From contig CAKRZX010000004.1 in NCBI GenBank assembly GCA_934434555.1, forward strand, positions 62,001 through 126,000: a stretch of 64,000 nucleotides of DNA, given 5' to 3'. Within the stretch, counting starts at the first letter, position 1, and every line of letters begins with the position of its first letter. The DNA is from an uncultured Clostridia bacterium (GTDB taxonomy: Bacteria > Bacillota > Clostridia > Christensenellales > QALW01). The notes below the pieces were generated by a model. The model was not told where the DNA came from. It ran no database searches and worked only from the letters and a program-made list of their open reading frames with translations. A program made the translations under genes and the position numbers. This document shows, in pieces, positions 34,132 through 41,018 of the stretch.

Positions 34132-34764
34132 TCAACTTTCCTCGTTAGTCAGTATTTCTTTTTCGGGAACAGTGCTTAAAAGTTTCGTATGCCTTAAAAC
34201 GGCTATAATCGAAATTCCTGCGCACCCGAACGCAAGGGAATATTTTTTTGTATACGTCAGCACGGCAACGGAAATAAGGCAGAACAGCGAAAAAGTTACT
34301 ATACTGCGTATCCGGTTGGGATTGATTTTTATAAGCGTTGAAAACAGGATATACAGCCCTGCAAGCACCAGCCCTATCCGCGTCAAAGGCAAAAGTGCAA
34401 TCATTACCCCGAATGCCGTGGCAATGCACTTTCCTCCGTGAAAACGGTTAAGCGGTGCAAGGGCATGTCCCAGAACGGGCGCTATCATTACAAACGCAAA
34501 GCGGATATTGTTTGCGTCAAGCAGCCTTTCGGCGCAAAACACAGGCAAGCAGCCCTTTAATATGTCAAGCAGCAGACACAGCATTCCAAGGGGAATGCCG
34601 CAGTTTATAAACACATTTGACGCGCCCGGGTTTCCGTCGGGGCTTAATGCCTGAATGTCCTTTTTTACCGTCTTTTTAGGCACAAGTTCACAGTACATTA
34701 TCCCACCTGAAACAAAGCCGCCCAAGATAAAGAACGACCACAGTAAAAACTCACGTTTTTCCAT
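34132..34764 (-). CDS. Divergent PlsY-like glycerol-3-phosphate acyltransferase
   Basis: This 210-residue membrane protein has five or more hydrophobic helices and PlsY-type motifs. Motif 1 reads SPDGNPGASNVF (normally GSGNPGATN), and motif 2 reads GHALAPLNRFHGGKCIAT (normally GHxFPVFxxFKGGKxVAT), with lysine and histidine changes. PlsY transfers the acyl group of acyl phosphate to glycerol-3-phosphate. The divergence suggests a specialised paralogue acting on another acceptor, perhaps linked to glycolipid synthesis by the neighbouring GT28-like gene it overlaps by 14 bases. A main plsY should exist elsewhere. Confidence 0.75.
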   Translation of the reverse strand: MEKREFLLWSFFILGGFVSGGIMYCELVPKKTVKKDIQALSPDGNPGASNVFINCGIPLGMLCLLLDILKGCLPVFCAERLLDANNIRFAFVMIAPVLGHALAPLNRFHGGKCIATAFGVMIALLPLTRIGLVLAGLYILFSTLIKINPNRIRSIVTFSLFCLISVAVLTYTKKYSLAFGCAGISIIAVLRHTKLLSTVPEKEILTNEES

Positions 34765-35866
34765 ATTCAAGCACCTTCTGCACTATTGTTTCCGCTGCAT
34801 TTTGCGGAATATACTTTCTTTGCATCTGTACAATGTGTTCCCGCTCTTCTTTTGAATAAACCGTGTTTTTCGTAAACTCCGCCGCTTCTTTAACGTTTGC
34901 GGCGTTTTTCGACATACCTCTTTTTGAAAAGAACTCCGCGTTTTTCGTTTCGCAGCCCGCGTATGCAAGCAGATGAATAAGCGGAATTCCCGCAACCGCC
35001 GCCTCGGTGCTCGTAAGTCCGCCGGGCTTTGAAATCATAACATCGGACGCAAACATATATAAATACACGTCCTCGGTGTACGGAATGATTTTTACGCGGC
35101 TGTCGTTCCCGAACGCTTCTTCCGCGCGCCGTTTAAGTTTTGCATTACGTCCCGTAAGCACAAGCAACGAAAAATCCGTTTCGTTTCCGTTTATAAATTC
35201 TTTGCAGAAATCAAGTATGTTTTCGCACCCGATACCGCCGTTCATAACAAGCACGGCTGGCGTATTTTCTTTTAAGCCAAGTTTTTTTCGGGCTTCGCTT
35301 TTTTCTGTGGGGCAGGAAAACCGCGGATTTACCGGAATTCCCGACGGAATAAGCCTGTCCGCTTCCATACCGCATGAAACAAGTTCGTCTTTAAGTTCTT
35401 CCTGGGGAATAAAATATGCGTCAAGATGTGTTTCGGCAAAGAACGGAATACAGGTATAATCCGTAAGCACGCCGAAAAACGGCACTTTGCATTTTCCCCG
35501 CTTTCTTATGGCGGTACATGCTTCCATACCGTAAAGGTGCGTTGAAATCACCGCGTCAAACTTTTCTTCGTTTATATATGCTTCAAGTTTTTTTGAATAT
35601 CGGGCATTAAACTGATACACGGGCGAAATTATCCCCGTAGAACTGTATATCTCCCCCACCTTATATATTACGCCGAATGCGTTGGGCGCATTTTTCATCA
35701 TTGCGGTATAGATATCGGCGGCTTTTTTTGCCGTGCGTCTGCCCGAAAAGGACAGCGGGTCAATAATCAGGCATTCCGCACCCTTTTTTATAAGCGCATC
35801 TTCTATCGCTCTTGCGGCGCTGTTGTGCCCCTGACCCGTTGAGCAACTTAAAATAAGCACCCTCAT
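34751..35866 (-). CDS. GT28/MGDG-synthase-like glycosyltransferase (UgtP-type), copy 1
   Basis: This 371-residue enzyme starts MRVLILSCSTGQGHNSAARA, the motif of monogalactosyl/diglucosyl diacylglycerol synthases. A GT-B fold is evident: N-terminal MGDG_synth domain (about 10-165) and a C-terminal GT28 domain with VLVMNGGIGCEN (about 205-216) and SKPGGLTSTEAAVAGIPLI (about 280-298). Such enzymes transfer glucose or galactose from UDP-sugar to diacylglycerol at the membrane face. A paralogue lies at 39625-40731. ATG 35866 follows CGGAGG; the leader carries two hairpins. Confidence 0.88.
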   Translation of the reverse strand: MRVLILSCSTGQGHNSAARAIEDALIKKGAECLIIDPLSFSGRRTAKKAADIYTAMMKNAPNAFGVIYKVGEIYSSTGIISPVYQFNARYSKKLEAYINEEKFDAVISTHLYGMEACTAIRKRGKCKVPFFGVLTDYTCIPFFAETHLDAYFIPQEELKDELVSCGMEADRLIPSGIPVNPRFSCPTEKSEARKKLGLKENTPAVLVMNGGIGCENILDFCKEFINGNETDFSLLVLTGRNAKLKRRAEEAFGNDSRVKIIPYTEDVYLYMFASDVMISKPGGLTSTEAAVAGIPLIHLLAYAGCETKNAEFFSKRGMSKNAANVKEAAEFTKNTVYSKEEREHIVQMQRKYIPQNAAETIVQKVLEYGKT

Positions 35867-35885
35867 AAAAATCCTCCGTTTGTTT

Positions 35886-35921
35886 CCGATGCGGGGCATC
35901 GGTATTTCCGCATTGCAGCGG
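35886..35921 (-). promoter_or_regulatory. Two hairpins in the leader of glycosyltransferase copy 1
   Basis: CCGATGC-GGG-GCATCGG (35886-35902) and CCGC-ATTGCA-GCGG (35908-35921) lie between the predicted transcript start near 35938 and the start codon. Neither has a T run, so they are more likely RNA stability or translation elements than terminators. Confidence 0.45.
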
Positions 35922-35944
35922 ACAAAAATACTTCATCTGTCTAC

Positions 35945-35972
35945 ATTATACTATATTTTTTGCAAAAGTAAA
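35945..35972 (-). promoter_or_regulatory. Promoter of glycosyltransferase copy 1
   Basis: Minus-strand TTTACT (35967-35972) and perfect TATAAT (35945-35950) are 16 bases apart. Confidence 0.6.
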
Positions 35973-35982
35973 CGGTATTTTA

Positions 35983-36010
35983 TAAAAAATACGGACGAAT
36001 TCGCCCGTAT
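35983..36010 (-). terminator. Terminator after murG
   Basis: ATACGG (35989-35994) and CCGTAT (36005-36010) form the stem; TTTTTATA follows on the minus strand. It is 7 bases past the murG stop. Confidence 0.75.
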
Positions 36011-36016
36011 CGATTG

Positions 36017-37075
36017 TTATCTGCCTATTGCCCCGGTTATGATTTTCATAACATTTGCGCAGCCGTTTGCCGCACCGGAGGATTCCATTTTTTTTGTGTA
36101 ATCACTGCGTGCATCAAACAAGTCGCGGATTTCCTTAACAAGAATATCCTCGGTGATGTTCTCTTCCAAAAGTTTTTTTGCATACCCCCGCTTTTCAAAC
36201 TCCTCGGCATTATCAAGTTGGTCGCCGCGGGAATGAAGTGCCGGCAAAGGGATAAGCAGCATCGGTTTGTGCAGCGCAAGGAACTCGTTTATGCTGTTTG
36301 AGCCCGCACGGGAAACCACCACGTCGGCAAGTGCCATAATATCGGGCAGACCGTCGGTTACATATTCAAGCTGAACATAGCCCTTTTGCTGTACGGCTTC
36401 ATCAAGCTTTCCCTTGCCGCATATGTGAACGATATTAAAAAAGGCAAGCAGCCGGGGCAGTGCGGCGCGGATAAATTCGTTTATCGCCTTTGCGCCAAGG
36501 CTGCCGCCCATAACAAGAATTACGGGCTTTTCGTCAAGCGAAAGTTTCTTTCTTGCAATTTCCTTATTGCCCAAAAACAGTTCACGCCTTAACGGAGTAC
36601 CCGTATAAACGCCCTTTTTACCTAAACTTGCGGCGGTTTTCTCAAACGCGGTACATGCCTTTTTTGCCGCAGGCAGACAAAGTTTTGTTGCAAGACCCGG
36701 CGTCATATCGGATTCGTGAATAACAACCGGGATTCTCTTTTCGCCTGCGGCAATCACCACGGGAACGGAAACGAATCCGCCCTTTGAAAATACTCCCGCG
36801 GGCTTGATTTCCTTCATCAGTTTTTTTGACTGCGCAAATCCCTTTATTACCCTGAACGGGTCGGTAAGATTTTTAATGTTATTATACCTGCGCAGTTTGC
36901 CCGCGCTTATGCCGTGATAGATAACTCCCGGGATTTTCTCGGTAAGTTCCCGTTCAATGCCTTCTTCTCTGCCTATGTAATGCACGGTATATCCAAGAGA
37001 CTGTACAAGAGGAATAAGCGCAATATTCGGGGTAACGTGTCCGGCAGTTCCGCCGCCGGTAAAAACAAAATTCAT
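36017..37075 (-). CDS. murG: MurG, lipid II-forming N-acetylglucosaminyltransferase
   Basis: This 352-residue GT28 enzyme adds GlcNAc to lipid I at the inner membrane face. The N-terminal glycine-rich loop is GGGTAGHVTPN (residues 7-17), the usual Clostridia variant of GGTGGH. The C-terminal donor site includes VLVMGGSLGA-like GGSLGAKAINE (about 190-200) and SRAGSNSINEFLALHKPMLLIPLP (about 258-281, quoted in part). It lies outside the mur/fts division cluster, in a group with dCMP deaminase and GT28 paralogues. Another murG copy elsewhere cannot be excluded. Confidence 0.88.
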   Translation of the reverse strand: MNFVFTGGGTAGHVTPNIALIPLVQSLGYTVHYIGREEGIERELTEKIPGVIYHGISAGKLRRYNNIKNLTDPFRVIKGFAQSKKLMKEIKPAGVFSKGGFVSVPVVIAAGEKRIPVVIHESDMTPGLATKLCLPAAKKACTAFEKTAASLGKKGVYTGTPLRRELFLGNKEIARKKLSLDEKPVILVMGGSLGAKAINEFIRAALPRLLAFFNIVHICGKGKLDEAVQQKGYVQLEYVTDGLPDIMALADVVVSRAGSNSINEFLALHKPMLLIPLPALHSRGDQLDNAEEFEKRGYAKKLLEENITEDILVKEIRDLFDARSDYTKKMESSGAANGCANVMKIITGAIGR

Positions 37076-37077
37076 TA

Positions 37078-37557
37078 TTAAATCTCCAAAACAAGTTTCC
37101 TGCCCGTAGGCTTATAGGCGGTAAGTTTAACGCCTACGGTATTGAACATACGCTTCGACGCCTGTGTTGCCTCGGTATCGGCATATTTATCCGAAAGATA
37201 AATTATCTCTTTTATCCCTACCTGAATAAGTGCTTTTGCGCACTCGTTACAGGGGAAAAGTGTGGTGTAGCACCGTGCGCCTTTAAGGGACGCACCGGCG
37301 TTATTAAGTATTGCGTTAAGTTCCGCATGGCACACAAAGGCATACTTGCTGTGAAGCGTATCACCCTCGCGGGTCCAGGGCATATCGTCGTCATCACAGC
37401 CCCGGGGCATACCGTTGTAGCCTACGGTAAGAATCTTATTGTCCTCGTTTACTATGCACGCGCCAACCTGCGTTCCCGCATCCTTGCTGCGCTGTGCCGA
37501 AAGCAGGGCAATACCCATAAAATATTCGTCCCATGAAATATAGTCTTCACGTTTCAT
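37078..37557 (-). CDS. dCMP deaminase (ComEB-like)
   Basis: This 159-residue zinc deaminase converts dCMP to dUMP for thymidylate synthesis. The zinc and proton-shuttle motif is CHAE (H77, E79), and PCNEC at 102-106 supplies C103 and C106. A further zinc-binding cluster near HAGTQVGACIV-like residues is not obvious. The family is the Firmicutes deoxycytidylate deaminase (ComEB) type. It sits 12 bases after the beta-helix gene and 2 bases before murG. Confidence 0.92.
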   Translation of the reverse strand: MKREDYISWDEYFMGIALLSAQRSKDAGTQVGACIVNEDNKILTVGYNGMPRGCDDDDMPWTREGDTLHSKYAFVCHAELNAILNNAGASLKGARCYTTLFPCNECAKALIQVGIKEIIYLSDKYADTEATQASKRMFNTVGVKLTAYKPTGRKLVLEI

Positions 37558-37569
37558 AAAAACACCTCT

Positions 37570-39624
37570 TTATTTTCTCAAATCCCCGTGATAGAGCGGA
37601 ATAAGGAAAATATCCATAAACCGTACGGGGCATTCTTCCCTTTTTACCGTATGAACAACACCGTTTTTCGATTCCTCGACCACGCGGCTCCACATGGTAT
37701 TCCTTGCATACGTTATCGATGAAGAAATAACGCTTACGCGGCTGTCGCGGTTGATTATTGCGGGGAATCTGTCGGCATAGCAAATGCAAAGCGTGCCGCC
37801 AAGCACTTCCGTCTGCCCGCCGTTTACGGTTGTAAATGCAGTACCCTCTTCCTCGGACTTAAAGCCCAGTACCCACAAAGACGAATTGTCGTTTATGATA
37901 TTCTGCTTGCTTCTTTCGGGGTTTATCTGCCTTGCCCATACTTTCTGCCCGATAAAATGATAACAGGGGATGTCACGGGAGTATGAAAACTGTTCTTCCC
38001 GTGCTTTTTCCGTTTTTTCGCCCGCGCCGCCTGTACCGGGAATCCCGCCCAAAGTACAGCCCACGTTTTCCATAAACACTTTGCCGCCGAAAACGGAATT
38101 AAAGTACATTGAAACCGCCTGTGTATGCAAATCGCTTAACACGAGGGTGCGCTTTGCTGCGTGGTCGATAAGCGTATTCCTGCCCGAAAGCTGCTCAAAC
38201 GCGAACAGGTCTTCCAGAACAAGCGGTGTATCGATCTCGCCCGTGATTTTGAAAAGTCCCGTATGTGCAAGATGTTTCATTTCGTCCGTGTTGCATAAAT
38301 CGCAGTACATAAAGTTTATGCGGTTCACGCTTGCGGGAACGGTTACAGGCTTATCAAGAAGATATTTGCCCGGCTGAAAATATACCGTCGTTGCGCCGGA
38401 AAAAAGTGCCGTCTGAATTGAATCCGACGCGGGCGTAACGCCGTCGCCCACTGCTCCGAAAGAATTTACGCTTACCCACTTTTCGGGTGCTTCCCAAGGA
38501 ATGTCAGGTGTATCCTCAACGGGAAGATTCAGCGTATGCGCCTCGCCTTTATCAAGCCCCGTAACGCTGCCGTGGGAAGAAAACTCTTCGATGTTTCCGT
38601 CACGGTAGGGTGAATAATAGGATGTCAGGCTATGCCAATAGCCGTCAACTTCAATGTTTCTTAAATACAGCGTTCCGAACTCGTGGCGGACGGCAATATC
38701 ATCCTTTGTCCGCCCGTGAAATTTTCCGTTTATGCAAACGGTATGCCCGCCCGTGCCCACGCATCTTAATGCGGGACGCGCATTGTCGCTTTCATAGTCA
38801 TTTATCGAAACCACCGTATCGCCCACAAAGAAGCCCGCCCGTTTCTGGTTTTTCGCCTTTATATGCTCAAAAAATGCAAAATGGGTCTGGGGTATAACCT
38901 TAAAGCCATAGTCAAATCCGTCGACTTCGATGTTTTCTCCCAAACACGCCGAGGCTTTATCGTGAAGTATGGCAAAGCCGGCACTTCCGCCGCCGTCGCG
39001 GGAAATTATACGCAGATTCCTCGCCGCGCCGGTGTTGTTTGCAAAGTGGACAACGCCTATTGCGCCGTGATTGCCCTTACCGGTATCCACCGTCAGGTTT
39101 TCAATCATATTCGTCATTGCAATGTTCGACGCCTCACCCCGCATAAAACTTATTACCGGGCGGTCGGAGCCGTATTCAAAGCCCTCGCAGTTATCTTTAA
39201 GTTTAATAACCGTATCCTGCATACATTCGCCCAAAAGGCGCAGGCGGCAGTTCATTTCAAGGTACGGAACGTTGTTGAATATATTTCTGAAATGCTCTAA
39301 TGAATACGACACCGTATCACTTACAAGATATGTGCCGGAGGGAAAATATATTATCTTTGATTCGGGAAGTGTTTCGGGCCAGATAACGCACTTCTGCCCG
39401 TTTACGCGACGGATTTCAAAGCCTATCCACGCTTCGTCGCCTTCCATGGAATCAAGTTTTTTGTTTGTTTCGTCAAACGCACGCTTGTATTCTGAAAATA
39501 TATCGTCAATGGCGCGGCAAAGAGCGGCGGTACAGTCGGTTTTGCCCGTATTATCGCAAAAATACGGCGCTTTTGTAACGTCAACCACGCCTTGCGCGTC
39601 TTTGGGGTAAACGTATCTGTTCAT
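37570..39624 (-). CDS. Pectate-lyase-superfamily (GH55/Pectate_lyase_3-like) right-handed beta-helix protein
   Basis: This 684-residue protein has two regions of parallel beta-helix character, each opened by the typical start of this superfamily: DVTKAPYFCDNTGKTDCTAAL (about 15-35, quoted in part) and VNSFGAVGDGVTPASDSIQTAL (about 388-409, in part). Between and after them are repeated short strands with N and G turns. The fold is shared by GH55 glucanases, phage tail-spikes and pectate lyases; no specific catalytic set is recognisable. There is no signal peptide, which is odd for a secreted polysaccharidase. It abuts the glycosyltransferase upstream. Confidence 0.75.
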   Translation of the reverse strand: MNRYVYPKDAQGVVDVTKAPYFCDNTGKTDCTAALCRAIDDIFSEYKRAFDETNKKLDSMEGDEAWIGFEIRRVNGQKCVIWPETLPESKIIYFPSGTYLVSDTVSYSLEHFRNIFNNVPYLEMNCRLRLLGECMQDTVIKLKDNCEGFEYGSDRPVISFMRGEASNIAMTNMIENLTVDTGKGNHGAIGVVHFANNTGAARNLRIISRDGGGSAGFAILHDKASACLGENIEVDGFDYGFKVIPQTHFAFFEHIKAKNQKRAGFFVGDTVVSINDYESDNARPALRCVGTGGHTVCINGKFHGRTKDDIAVRHEFGTLYLRNIEVDGYWHSLTSYYSPYRDGNIEEFSSHGSVTGLDKGEAHTLNLPVEDTPDIPWEAPEKWVSVNSFGAVGDGVTPASDSIQTALFSGATTVYFQPGKYLLDKPVTVPASVNRINFMYCDLCNTDEMKHLAHTGLFKITGEIDTPLVLEDLFAFEQLSGRNTLIDHAAKRTLVLSDLHTQAVSMYFNSVFGGKVFMENVGCTLGGIPGTGGAGEKTEKAREEQFSYSRDIPCYHFIGQKVWARQINPERSKQNIINDNSSLWVLGFKSEEEGTAFTTVNGGQTEVLGGTLCICYADRFPAIINRDSRVSVISSSITYARNTMWSRVVEESKNGVVHTVKREECPVRFMDIFLIPLYHGDLRK

Positions 39625-40731
39625 TTATTTCTCCGTAAAAAATCCGCAAATCATTCCCGCGGGGTCGGTGTTGAATTCATCTTCCATGGTCCTGCGCTGA
39701 ATTTCAAGTTTTTCATCGTCAAAAAGGCGTTTGAGAACAAGTGCGGGCAGACGCGCCGGGTCGTTTGACGCAAGCGCCATTCCGCGGGTAAGGAAGAAAT
39801 ACCTGTTGTAACTTTCGCAGCCCGAAACCGCGTCGATAAACGCCAGCGGCAGACGCTTGTGCGCCGCCTCGGTAATGCTAAGTCCGCCGGGCTTGGTTAA
39901 GTAAAGGTCGGCGCTGTCCATAAGCGTGGGAACTTTGTCAGTAAAGCCGAGCACCCGCAAATTTCCGCATTCAAGCTTGTCAATTTTCTTTTTAAGTTTC
40001 TCGTTTGTACCGCACACAACGGTTAAAATCACGTTTGAGGGCAGAATTGCTTTCAGCGCTTCCGCCATATCAACCATAGGACCGCAGCCCATACTTCCGC
40101 ACATCATTAAAAGATGTTTATAGTCCTTGGGAATATCCATCTGCGCCTTTGCTTCGTCTTTGGAAATTGAAGAGAAGAACGTATCCTTTACGGGAATACC
40201 CGATGCAATGATTTTCTCTTCCGGCACACCGCAGGCGATAAATTCGCCCGCAAGGTTGCGGTGAGGAATAAAATACGCGTCAAGGTTTGAATCGGCAACG
40301 CCGGGTGAACAGGTATAATCGGTTGCAACAAATGCCGACTTCAATTTGGTACCCGGGTCTTTAAGCGCTTCGTTCATCATCAGTCCCGGAAAAACATGTA
40401 CATTGATAACTCCGTCAAAATTATTTTCTTTGATATACTTTTTAAGCTTATCCACCCCGAGACAAAAAAAATTGTACATTACCGAATCGTCGGCAAACAC
40501 GCTGTGTTTTTCGGCAAACTCATATCCCTGGTTGAAAAGCACGGGGGCGTAGCGGTAAATGCGCACGTGCCACGAACTTATAAAATCGCTTATTTGCGGC
40601 GAAAGAAACGAAAGCGCATCGGCAATAACGCACTCCGTATTCATTTTGTTGAATCTTTCCGCAATTGACTTTGCCGTGGAGTTGTGCCCCTGTCCCGTAT
40701 TACAGGTAAGAATAAGTACTTTCATTTTCAT
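39625..40731 (-). CDS. GT28/MGDG-synthase-like glycosyltransferase (UgtP-type), copy 2
   Basis: This 368-residue enzyme begins MKMKVLILTCNTGQGHNSTAKS and is a paralogue of the enzyme at 34751-35866 (shared TGQGHNS, YTCxP, FIPH/FIPQ, SGIPV and TKPGGLSITEAA motifs). It is expected to be a membrane-associated processive glycosyltransferase making glycosyl-diacylglycerol, the usual lipoteichoic acid anchor or membrane glycolipid. AGGAAAGGG precedes ATG 40731. It is the first gene of a unit that continues with the beta-helix protein, dCMP deaminase and murG. Confidence 0.88.
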   Translation of the reverse strand: MKMKVLILTCNTGQGHNSTAKSIAERFNKMNTECVIADALSFLSPQISDFISSWHVRIYRYAPVLFNQGYEFAEKHSVFADDSVMYNFFCLGVDKLKKYIKENNFDGVINVHVFPGLMMNEALKDPGTKLKSAFVATDYTCSPGVADSNLDAYFIPHRNLAGEFIACGVPEEKIIASGIPVKDTFFSSISKDEAKAQMDIPKDYKHLLMMCGSMGCGPMVDMAEALKAILPSNVILTVVCGTNEKLKKKIDKLECGNLRVLGFTDKVPTLMDSADLYLTKPGGLSITEAAHKRLPLAFIDAVSGCESYNRYFFLTRGMALASNDPARLPALVLKRLFDDEKLEIQRRTMEDEFNTDPAGMICGFFTEK

Positions 40732-40757
40732 TTCCCTTTCCTGAATGATATGCTTTA

Positions 40758-40787
40758 ATTATATAATATAATGCGCCCGTTTGTCAA
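40758..40787 (-). promoter_or_regulatory. Promoter of glycosyltransferase copy 2 operon
   Basis: Minus-strand perfect TTGACA (40782-40787) and perfect TATAAT (40758-40763) are 18 bases apart, 26 bases before the start codon. Confidence 0.85.
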
Positions 40788-40850
40788 GACAGTACATAAA
40801 TCATTCGTAAAACTTATCTCTTTATTTTTACACCTGTTTGCAAAAAGACA

Positions 40851-40867
40851 GATTCTGCCGATTCTGC
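40851..40867. promoter_or_regulatory. Direct repeat upstream of the glycyl radical enzyme promoter
   Basis: GATTCTGC occurs twice with a one-base gap (40851-40858 and 40860-40867), about 85 bases before the -35. It could be a regulator site, but nothing in the window identifies the regulator. Confidence 0.3.
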
Positions 40868-40952
40868 ACAACAAACCGGCATATTTTTGCTTGTTTTTGT
40901 TTGGAATTTGACCGTTTATAATAAATTTATTTGTTTTTTTCTTTGTTTTGCG

Positions 40953-40981
40953 TTGACATTTATCAAAAATAAGTATACAAT
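40953..40981 (+). promoter_or_regulatory. Promoter of the glycyl radical enzyme operon
   Basis: Perfect TTGACA (40953-40958) and TACAAT (40976-40981) are 17 bases apart, 37 bases before ATG 41019. Confidence 0.8.
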
Positions 40982-41018
40982 ATAAGCGTGTGAAAATCTA
41001 TTGTACAGGGAGGGCACT

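Noticed and set aside
40788..40952. Riboswitch upstream of the glycyl radical enzyme
   Set aside because: The region lies upstream of the promoter, and the transcript leader is only about 30 bases, too short for known classes.
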